This document shows positions 1 to 5,618 of a DNA stretch of 8,348 nt, in pieces (within the stretch, counting starts at the first letter, position 1; each line of letters starts with the position of its first letter). The DNA is from Candidatus Aminicenantota bacterium (GTDB lineage: Bacteria > Acidobacteriota > Aminicenantia > Aminicenantales > Aminicenantaceae). Under the pieces are notes generated by a model that was not told the DNA's origin, made no database searches, and saw only the letters and a list, made by a program, of their open reading frames with translations. The stretch spans positions 1 to 8,348 of the forward strand of contig JAUXEH010000115.1 in NCBI GenBank assembly GCA_030620655.1, read 5' to 3'. A program made the position numbers and the translations under genes.

Positions 1-1
1 A

Positions 2-154
2 TGGTTCTACTTCGGGGAGCTGCGCTATGTGGGGGTGTTCAACTATAAAGCATCATCGTCCCATGAGAACTATTATTCCGGTTATCTCTCCAGGTACCAG
101 GAGTTCGGAGGAAACGGGATCTTCGTCCTCTTTGGGATCGGCCTCTATTTCTAG
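2..154 (+). CDS. C-terminal end of an outer-membrane beta-barrel protein (partial, 5' end outside window)
   Basis: Frame 2 of the plus strand is open from the window edge to a TAG at 152-154, giving 50 residues. They are rich in Tyr, Phe, Gly and Ser, and end in an alternating polar/hydrophobic strand, GIFVLFGIGLYF. A last strand closing with a C-terminal Phe is the usual signal recognised by the BAM complex in outer-membrane beta-barrel proteins. No start codon or N-terminal domain is visible, so the family cannot be named. The gene converges on the minus-strand barrel gene and shares the bases CTAG (151-154) with its stop codon. The reading frame is short, but composition, the C-terminal signature and the exact tail-to-tail fit make it a likely real gene end. 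Confidence 0.68.
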   Translation, partial: WFYFGELRYVGVFNYKASSSHENYYSGYLSRYQEFGGNGIFVLFGIGLYF

Positions 155-1341
155 AACATGATCTTGATCCCGGCCGAGACCTTGAAGAAGGACGGGTCGA
201 TGGTGTAGGGCTCGATCAGGCTCGCTAACTCGTCGGCGTTCTCCTGGGTCAGGGTGATGGTCCAGCCCTCGTTGACGTTGGAGGGGTACTGGCCCCCCTG
301 CAGCTGCCAGGGCTCCTCGATCTTGCCCCGGTAGAAATACCTTCCGTCGATATTCAAGGCCACGCCGCGTGTGAAGACGAAATCGATCCCGCCGCCCACA
401 TTGAAGCCGATTCCGTTCAAGGACGCCTCGACCTGTGCGGGGACCGCGAAATAGTCGACGTAACGGTACCCCTCCGACTCCCAGGTGGTGGCATAGCCCA
501 CCGTGGTGTCCACACTGGAGGTCCCGGAAAAGTAGGAGACGCCGCCGCTGATCAGGGGCTCGATCATGCTGCCGGTCGAGATCTTGTAGAGCAGGTTCCC
601 GCTCAGGACGTACGAGGACACCTCGCCTTCCACGCCCCACTCGTTCTGACTGCTGTAGGAGCCGCCCGATGTCCAGGACCAGTTGAGGTCATAGACGCTG
701 CGGCTGGCCTCGGTGGTCTTGACCGTGGAGTTGTAGTCGAACTTGACCTGGATCCCGAACCCCTTGGCTATGAAAAAATTCAGCGCCCCGTCAAATCCCA
801 GGGGACTCTTGAACTCAGTGGTTATGGTGCCAGAGGCGCTGGCGTTCTGCAGGATCCCCGAGCTGAAGCTCTCCGAATAGGAATATGACCCGGAGATGTT
901 GTACCCGGTCACATAGCCCACGCGGAAGACGAGCTCGGCCCGTCTGGGGCGGGCCTCACGGGATGGCGGCGCTGCCGTAGTCGTCTGCACACCTTGCTGC
1001 GTGGGCTTTTCTGTTCTAGCTTCGGTCTTGGGCTCCGGCACCTTTGTCTCCGCCCCTTCCACCTCCACAAACATGTCGTGGATGTAGCCCGTGATCATGA
1101 CGCCGACTTCGGTCCGGACCCGGATCTCGTACCAATCGCCCGCCCTGCTTTCCACCTCGAAGACACTTCCCAGGGGCGGGTTCTTGATGATCTCACCCTG
1201 GAGATCGGGCTTCAGCCGGATGCTTGCGTTTTCCACCACGATCCTGATCTTCAGTTTCTCCGCATAGGAGTCCGCCGTGAACACGATCACGAGCGCCAGG
1301 ATCAGACACATGCTTACCTTCAGCCCCAAGCGTTTTTTCAT
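151..1341 (-). CDS. Secreted SH3-domain plus outer-membrane beta-barrel protein
   Basis: Encodes 396 residues. Residues 1-27 form a signal peptide (MKKR basic start, hydrophobic 11-22, cleavage expected after SYA27). Residues about 31-95 look like a bacterial SH3 domain (ASIRLKPD, LGSVFEV, GDWYEIRV, GYIHDMFVEV). A Pro/Thr/Glu/Lys-rich linker follows (about 96-133). From about 136 to 396 there are alternating Tyr/Gly/Ser-rich strands ending in GIKIMF, a C-terminal Phe typical of barrels. I infer an outer-membrane barrel with a periplasmic SH3 module that may bind peptidoglycan or a protein; the function is unknown. The start is set by AAAGGAGG at 1346-1353, 4 nt before ATG. An in-frame TTG 39 bases further upstream has no such site. 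The stop codon overlaps that of the convergent plus-strand gene. No other gene lies within 500 bp upstream on this strand, so it probably has its own promoter. Confidence 0.85.
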   Translation of the reverse strand: MKKRLGLKVSMCLILALVIVFTADSYAEKLKIRIVVENASIRLKPDLQGEIIKNPPLGSVFEVESRAGDWYEIRVRTEVGVMITGYIHDMFVEVEGAETKVPEPKTEARTEKPTQQGVQTTTAAPPSREARPRRAELVFRVGYVTGYNISGSYSYSESFSSGILQNASASGTITTEFKSPLGFDGALNFFIAKGFGIQVKFDYNSTVKTTEASRSVYDLNWSWTSGGSYSSQNEWGVEGEVSSYVLSGNLLYKISTGSMIEPLISGGVSYFSGTSSVDTTVGYATTWESEGYRYVDYFAVPAQVEASLNGIGFNVGGGIDFVFTRGVALNIDGRYFYRGKIEEPWQLQGGQYPSNVNEGWTITLTQENADELASLIEPYTIDPSFFKVSAGIKIMF

Positions 1342-1486
1342 GTTGCCTCCTTTCGTTTGGCTGTTTATAGAGTTGCCCAAAAATGAGATTTATGATCCTC
1401 CATCCCTGCCTGGTTGCTTGTCATTGTAGGGAAAAAATAGGACATGAATGTCAGGGAAATGTAAAAGATTGTAAAGGAATGTTTAG
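1342..1486. other. Upstream region of the SH3/barrel gene, no clear promoter
   Basis: This AT-richer stretch holds no gene. On the plus strand TGTAAA occurs at 1460-1465 and 1470-1475, with a related TGTTTA at 1480-1485, spaced exactly 10 bp apart. A short inverted repeat, GACAT-GA-ATGTC, lies at 1441-1452. On the minus strand TATAAA (1369-1364) and TACAAT (about 1430-1425) resemble -10 boxes, but neither has a convincing -35 box at normal spacing. The repeats could be regulator sites for the gene starting at 1341; this is speculative. Confidence 0.3.
1346..1353 (-). promoter_or_regulatory. Strong Shine-Dalgarno site setting the start of the SH3/barrel gene
   Basis: Read on the minus strand, AAAGGAGG lies 4 nt before the ATG at 1341-1339. 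It supports this ATG over the upstream in-frame TTG at 1380, and the protein then begins directly with the basic n-region of a signal peptide. Confidence 0.85.
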
Positions 1487-1594
1487 CCTGGATAATTCAC
1501 GGGCTTAGATCGGCTCGCCCGCAGGGTAAAGAATGCCGATGATTATTATGAGTTTTATGAAGGAAATATCGGCATTCTTTATGAATGATTCAGG
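1487..1594 (+). repeat. Structured palindromic repeat, copy A (three-way-junction fold)
   Basis: A 108-bp unit in which nearly every base can pair. Outer arm: CCTGGATAATTCA (1487-1499) with TGAATGATTCAGG (1582-1594), 11 Watson-Crick pairs, one G.T and one mismatch. Arm 1 starts at the next base: CGGGCT (1500-1505) with GGCTCG (1512-1517), loop TAGATC. Then comes CCCGCAGGG (1518-1526). Arm 2: TAAAGAATGCCGAT (1527-1540) with ATCGGCATTCTTTA (1568-1581), 14 perfect pairs, 27-nt AT-rich loop. Arm 2 abuts the outer arm. Copy B repeats this layout 2 bp downstream. The strand is given as plus because the wobble pairs are G.U on that strand. I do not recognise a named family. It could be a structured RNA, or a REP/MITE-like mobile repeat. 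Confidence 0.75.
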
Positions 1595-1596
1595 AG

Positions 1597-1789
1597 CCTG
1601 AGTTATTCACGGTTCCAGATTGGTACGGATACGAGGCGTCGGAGGGTGAAGCTGTGATAATTCCCCGCGAACCCGCCGCAACGAAGTAGATGTGCCGAGC
1701 TGGGTCCGCCCGAAGGGTAAGAATTGCCGATAGGGATAATATTCCTTAATACTGTAGTTGTGATCGGCAATTCTTATGAATAATTTAGG
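1597..1789 (+). repeat. Structured palindromic repeat, copy B (expanded arm 1)
   Basis: A second, direct copy 2 bp after copy A. Outer arm: CCTGAGTTATTCA (1597-1609) with TGAATAATTTAGG (1777-1789), all 13 positions paired, two as G.T. Arm 1 is about 80 bp longer than in copy A: 1610-1627 pairs with 1691-1708 (12 Watson-Crick, 4 G.T, 2 mismatches). A GA/AG tandem mismatch and three more pairs (1630-1632 with 1686-1688) extend it. The box CCCGAAGGG (1709-1717) matches copy A at all but one base. Arm 2: TAAGAATTGCCGAT (1718-1731) with ATCGGCAATTCTTA (1763-1776), 14 perfect pairs, 31-nt loop. Arm 2 differs from copy A at three positions on each side, all compensated. Confidence 0.75.
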
Positions 1790-1796
1790 GGAGGGA

Positions 1797-1820
1797 GGGG
1801 ACCGGCCTAAGCCGGTCCCC
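1797..1820 (-). terminator. Perfect 10-bp GC-rich hairpin after hutI, possible terminator
   Basis: GGGGACCGGC (1797-1806) and GCCGGTCCCC (1811-1820) form a perfect stem with a 4-base loop. It lies 63 bp past the hutI stop and could end the murG-to-hutI transcript. On the minus strand it is followed by a C/T-rich stretch, not a T run, so it is not a standard Rho-independent terminator. It could instead be an RNA-stabilising hairpin or belong to the neighbouring repeats. Confidence 0.4.
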
Positions 1821-1836
1821 CGGGTGAGGTCCGCCC

Positions 1837-1852
1837 GCGCCGAAATCGGCGC
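1837..1852. other. Second small GC-rich hairpin near the hutI stop
   Basis: GCGCCG (1837-1842) pairs with CGGCGC (1847-1852) around AAAT. The 10-mer CCTAAGCCGG occurs both in the neighbouring hairpin (1806-1815) and at 1858-1867, so 1797-1870 contains duplicated hairpin material. It may act together with the 1797-1820 hairpin at the transcript end. Confidence 0.35.
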
Positions 1853-1882
1853 ACGGTCCTAAGCCGGCGCCTGCAGCCGAGC

Positions 1883-3163
1883 TCACTGCAGGGTGTGCCG
1901 CTGCCGGTGGCGGATAACGATCTTCCCGTTTTTGATCACATGGACCACGGGATTGATCCCGAAATGGTAAACCAGGTAAGCGTAATTGGGGGCCTCGCAG
2001 AGCACCACGTCCATCCTCTTCCCGACCTCGAGGCTTCCGGCCTCGTTGTGACGGTCGATGCCGTAGGCGGCATTCAGGGTCACGGCATGGATGGCCTCTT
2101 CGATGGACATATGGAGGGTATAGACCGCCAGCTGCAGGATAAACATCTGGGACTCCGTCATGGAGCTGCCCGGGTTGAAGTCTGTGGCCAGCGCCACGGC
2201 CGCGCCGGCGTCGATCAGTTTGCGCGCCGGCGCTTTCTTATCCTGCATAAGGAAAAACGGGACACCGGGAAGCAATATGGCGGTGGAGGGACTCTGAGCC
2301 ATCTCTTCGATGCCCTGGTCGGTGATGGCGATCAGGTGCTCTGCGGATACCGCCCCCTCGGCGACGGCCAGTTGGGCTCCACCCAGAGGCACGAACTCGT
2401 CGGCATGCAGCTTGATCTTGAGCCCGGCCTTCTTGGCAGCCCGGATGAGCCGCCGGGACTCGTCTATGCTGTAGACGCCCTCTTCACAGAAGACGTCGAA
2501 AAACTCAGCCAGGTTCCTGGCCTTGACCTCAGGAAGAATCGCATGAGTGAGGAGGTCGATGTATGCCTCTTTCCTGGCTTTGTATTCCCGGGGCACTTCG
2601 TGTGCCCCGAGAAAGGTCTTGACGATGTCGATCGGATGTCTCCGGTCCGCTTCCTGCAGGGCCTCCAGCTGTTTGATCTCGTCTTCCAGGTTCAGGCCGT
2701 ATCCGCTCTTGGCCTCCACGGTGGTGGTGCCGTGCAGCAGCATGCTGTCCAGCCTGTCCAGGCAGAGGTCCACCAGTTCCGGCAGGGAGATGCGACGGGT
2801 GGCGTCCACCGTGCTCTGGATCCCCATGCCCCGTGCGGCCAGCTCCCGGTAGGTCGCACCCTGGATGCGGAGCTGGAATTCGTTCTCGCGGCTTCCGCCG
2901 AAGGGGAGGTGGGTATGGGGATCCACGAGCCCGGGCAGGGCGAGCAGGCCGCCGGCGTCCAGCGTGACGCTGTCGGGCTCCAGCCGGACCTCCCGGGCAC
3001 ATTCGGACTCTTTCCCCACGAAGACGATCTTCCCCCGGAGGGAAGCGATGCAGCCTCCCTCGATCACCCCCAGGTCCTGGAGTGCCTGCTTGCGTTTGGG
3101 CGCCGGACCGCGGCAGGTGACGAGCTGGCCGCACCCGGATACGATCAGATCAGCCGATACCAC
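1883..3163 (-). CDS. hutI: Imidazolonepropionase (histidine degradation)
   Basis: Encodes 426 residues, normal family length. HutI hydrolyses 4-imidazolone-5-propanoate to N-formimidoyl-L-glutamate, the third step of histidine breakdown, in the cytoplasm. It is a metal-dependent amidohydrolase. Visible motifs: DPHTHLPFGGSRENEF (metal ligands H83 and H85, substrate Arg92), KSGYGL (152-157), GAHEVP (H188), KLHADEF (H253), AEHL (H276), ATDFNPGS (D328) and the C-terminal YHFGIN and KNGKIV. The pattern resembles the Bacillus-type enzyme as I recall it. The start is GTG at 3163, with AGGAAG (3171-3176) 7 nt upstream; a TGA (3176-3178) closes the frame just before. The start lies within the end of ftsZ (14 bp overlap), suggesting translational coupling. 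No hutH, hutU or hutG is in the window, so the rest of the pathway must be elsewhere if present. Confidence 0.95.
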   Translation of the reverse strand: MVSADLIVSGCGQLVTCRGPAPKRKQALQDLGVIEGGCIASLRGKIVFVGKESECAREVRLEPDSVTLDAGGLLALPGLVDPHTHLPFGGSRENEFQLRIQGATYRELAARGMGIQSTVDATRRISLPELVDLCLDRLDSMLLHGTTTVEAKSGYGLNLEDEIKQLEALQEADRRHPIDIVKTFLGAHEVPREYKARKEAYIDLLTHAILPEVKARNLAEFFDVFCEEGVYSIDESRRLIRAAKKAGLKIKLHADEFVPLGGAQLAVAEGAVSAEHLIAITDQGIEEMAQSPSTAILLPGVPFFLMQDKKAPARKLIDAGAAVALATDFNPGSSMTESQMFILQLAVYTLHMSIEEAIHAVTLNAAYGIDRHNEAGSLEVGKRMDVVLCEAPNYAYLVYHFGINPVVHVIKNGKIVIRHRQRHTLQ

Positions 3164-4373
3164 GGGGGGTCTTCCTCATCGCTGCGCTTTTGTTCCTCCG
3201 GATAAAGGAGGGTGTTTCGTAGGAATCCCACTGCTTCTCCCAGGAGGGTCGTCCCATCTTGTCCCACATGGGCTCGTTCCCCTTGGGTTCGAACACATAG
3301 GGAGGGGTTTTCTGCAAGACCTGGAAAGGGGGAGGGCTCTCGTGGCGGGGGTGTGACACCAGGTCCTGGGGGGTGATCGTCTCCTGCTGCATGGACCGGT
3401 CGAAACCGGTGGCGATGACCGTGACCTTGACCACCTCCTTGAGAGACTCGTCGATGACCGTGCCGAAGATGATGTTGGCTTCGGGGTGGGCCTGGCTGTG
3501 GATAAGCTCCGAGGCTTTGGAGACCTCGTGCAGCCGTATGTCCTTACTGCCGGTGATGTTGATCAGCACGCCGTGGGCGCCGGCGATGGACGTGTCCACC
3601 AGCAGCGGCGAGGAGATCGCTTTCTGGGCGGCGTCAACGGCCCGGTTCTCACCGGAGGCGATCCCGGTCCCCATGAAGGCCATTCCCATGCCCTTCATGA
3701 TGGATTTCACGTCGGCGAAATCCAGGTTGATGAGTCCGGGCCGGGTGATGAGGTCCGAGATCCCCTGGACCGCCTGGCGCAGTATGTCGTCGGCCATGCG
3801 GAACGCGTCCTGGATGGACGTGTCCAGGTTCACCGTCTCCAGGAGCCTCTCGTTGGGGATGGAAATGACGGTGTCGACGGCGGATTTCAGCTCTTCGAGG
3901 CCCTCCTGGGCCTGCGTCATGCGGATCTTCCCTTCGAATCCGAAGGGAAGTGTCACGATGGCGATGGCCAGGATGTCCAGCTCCGAGGCCAGGTTGGCCA
4001 GCACCGGGGTCGCTCCCGTCCCGGTCCCGCCCCCCAGGCCGGCCGTGAGGAACACCATATCGGCCCCCTCGACCAGGTCGAGCAGTTTCTCGGTGTCCTC
4101 CATGGCGGCCTGCCGGCCGATGTCCGGCTGGCCGCCGGAACCCAGCCCCTTAGAGAGCTGGTTCCCGATCTGGAGCTTTATCCCGGCTTTGTTGGTGTTC
4201 AGGGCCTGGAGGTCCGTGTTAACGGCGATGAACTCCACTCCGGCGATCTGGGCATCGATCATGCGGTTGATGGCATTGCCACCTCCGCCTCCCAGGCCGA
4301 TGACCTTGATCTTGGCCCCCTGCGTCTCATCCACCAGATGAAACTTGAGTTTGCTGTGAGACTCCTCACTCAT
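3150..4373 (-). CDS. ftsZ: Cell division GTPase FtsZ
   Basis: Encodes 407 residues. FtsZ is the bacterial tubulin that polymerises with GTP into the Z-ring at midcell. Visible parts: N-terminal glycine-rich nucleotide loop (GLGGGGGNAINRM, 26-38), tubulin signature GGGTGTG (114-120), the NLDFADVKSIM segment (216-226) with catalytic T7-loop acidic residues D218 and D221, globular domain ending near 325, a variable linker (about 326-384), and the C-terminal peptide YETPSFIRR (385-393) that binds FtsA and other partners. About 14 further residues, mostly small or basic, follow this peptide. The start is ATG at 4373 with AGGAGG (4379-4384) 5 nt upstream. It lies 18 bp after ftsA, and its stop lies inside hutI. 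Confidence 0.98.
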   Translation of the reverse strand: MSEESHSKLKFHLVDETQGAKIKVIGLGGGGGNAINRMIDAQIAGVEFIAVNTDLQALNTNKAGIKLQIGNQLSKGLGSGGQPDIGRQAAMEDTEKLLDLVEGADMVFLTAGLGGGTGTGATPVLANLASELDILAIAIVTLPFGFEGKIRMTQAQEGLEELKSAVDTVISIPNERLLETVNLDTSIQDAFRMADDILRQAVQGISDLITRPGLINLDFADVKSIMKGMGMAFMGTGIASGENRAVDAAQKAISSPLLVDTSIAGAHGVLINITGSKDIRLHEVSKASELIHSQAHPEANIIFGTVIDESLKEVVKVTVIATGFDRSMQQETITPQDLVSHPRHESPPPFQVLQKTPPYVFEPKGNEPMWDKMGRPSWEKQWDSYETPSFIRRNKSAAMRKTPRGIG

Positions 4374-4391
4374 GCTTTCCTCCTGATTTGT

Positions 4392-5615
4392 TTATGTTTC
4401 TTTCAGCCAATCTTTCATTTTGGACCAAAAGGTTTTCTTCTTGTCTTTGGATATGCCCTTGTTCTTCCACTGGCTGAAGCCGTACAGGATGAGCCCCACG
4501 GCCGTGGCGTAGTCCGGTGTGCTCACACGATCCACCAGGCCTCCGATGCCCGCGGGATCTCCCCGCCGGACCGGGAGGTCGAAAACACTCTCCGCCACCT
4601 CTTCCAGCCCGTCCAGCAGGGCCGTCCCGCCGGTGAACACGACCCCCGAGTTAAGGGACTTCTCGTAACCCATGCGTTTGATGTCGTTGTCCACCAGCCG
4701 GAAGATCTCCTCGGCCCGCGGCTGGATGATGTCCGCCAGCAGTTGACGCGACAGCACCCGGGCCTTCTTCCCCCGCCCCACCGAGGGGACCTCGATGGTC
4801 TCCTGGTCTTCTATCAGGGGAGCGGCCGCGCACCCGAATTTCTTCTTGATCTTCTCTGCATCCGGGATCGGGGTACGCAGCCCCACGGCGATGTCGTTGG
4901 TGAAGTTGTCGCCTCCGATGGGGATGACCGAGGTGTACCACAGGCTTCCCCGTTCGAAGATGGCCACCTCGGTGGTTCCCCCTCCGATATCGATCAGCCC
5001 CACGCCGAGCTCCATCTCGTCATGCGTCAGGATGGAGTGCGAGGTGGCGATCTGGCTGAGTACGATCTGTTCGATCTCGATCCCGGCCCGGGCGATGCAG
5101 GTTTTCAGGTTCTGCACCGAGGTTATGGCTCCGGTTACGATGTGCACGTTGACCTCGAGCTTGATGCCGCTCATGCCCAACGGGTCCTTGATGCCGTCCT
5201 GCTCGTCCACCACGAACTCCTGCGGGATGATGTGGATGATCTCGCGGTCGGGGGGGATGGAGACGGCCTTGGATTGGTCGATCACGCGTTTCACGTCTTC
5301 CCGGCTGATCTCGCGGTTTTTCCCAGATACGGCGATCACTCCCCGGCTGTTGAAGCTCTTGATGTGGGCCCCGGAGATGCCGATGAAGCCGGAATCGATC
5401 TCCACTCCGGCCATGAGCTCCGCCTCTTCCTGGGCCTTCTTGATGCCGTCCACGGTGGCTTCCAGGTTGACCACCACACCCTTGCGCAGGCCGCGGGATT
5501 CGGCAGTGCCGATCCCGATGATCTCAATCTTCCTGTCTTCCGTGATCTCCCCGATGATGCAGGTCACCGATTTGGTGCCGATGTCGATCCCTACGATGTA
5601 TCCGTTCTTAGGCAT
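4392..5615 (-). CDS. ftsA: Cell division protein FtsA (actin-like Z-ring membrane anchor)
   Basis: Encodes 407 residues. FtsA is an actin-fold ATPase that tethers FtsZ filaments to the inner membrane and recruits later divisome proteins. Motifs: phosphate-1 loop VGIDIGTKSV (8-17), the FtsA-specific 1C subdomain (about 85-165), phosphate-2 loop GLIDIGGGTTEV (206-217), adenosine motif GVVFTGGTALLDGL (324-337), and a C-terminal amphipathic helix TFWSKMKDWLKET (395-407) that inserts in the membrane. A Lys-rich hinge (383-394) joins the helix to the body. The ATG at 5615 has AAAGGAGA (5622-5629) 7 nt upstream, within the end of ftsQ. The ftsQ stop is 3 bp before this start, so the two genes are probably coupled. 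Confidence 0.97.
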   Translation of the reverse strand: MPKNGYIVGIDIGTKSVTCIIGEITEDRKIEIIGIGTAESRGLRKGVVVNLEATVDGIKKAQEEAELMAGVEIDSGFIGISGAHIKSFNSRGVIAVSGKNREISREDVKRVIDQSKAVSIPPDREIIHIIPQEFVVDEQDGIKDPLGMSGIKLEVNVHIVTGAITSVQNLKTCIARAGIEIEQIVLSQIATSHSILTHDEMELGVGLIDIGGGTTEVAIFERGSLWYTSVIPIGGDNFTNDIAVGLRTPIPDAEKIKKKFGCAAAPLIEDQETIEVPSVGRGKKARVLSRQLLADIIQPRAEEIFRLVDNDIKRMGYEKSLNSGVVFTGGTALLDGLEEVAESVFDLPVRRGDPAGIGGLVDRVSTPDYATAVGLILYGFSQWKNKGISKDKKKTFWSKMKDWLKET

Positions 5616-5618
5616 ATT

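Noticed and set aside
53..640. A 195-codon minus-strand frame
   Set aside because: It overlaps the barrel gene in another frame, is Arg-rich and has no signal or motif; it is a shadow frame.
1342..1380. A 13-residue longer start (TTG at 1380) for the SH3/barrel protein
   Set aside because: The Shine-Dalgarno and signal-peptide start both fit the ATG at 1341; the extension would place polar residues before the signal peptide.
1418..1446. Plus-strand promoter (TTGTCA at 1418-1423, 17-bp spacer) for the structured repeats
   Set aside because: The hexamer at the -10 position (GACATG) matches the consensus poorly, so I do not claim a promoter.
1487..1789. CRISPR array
   Set aside because: There are only two imperfect units, of different length (108 and 193 bp), with internal palindromes and no regular spacers; no cas genes are nearby.
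1895..3205. A 436-codon open frame on the plus strand
   Set aside because: It mirrors hutI, whose catalytic motifs are all intact. Composition is atypical and no domain is seen.
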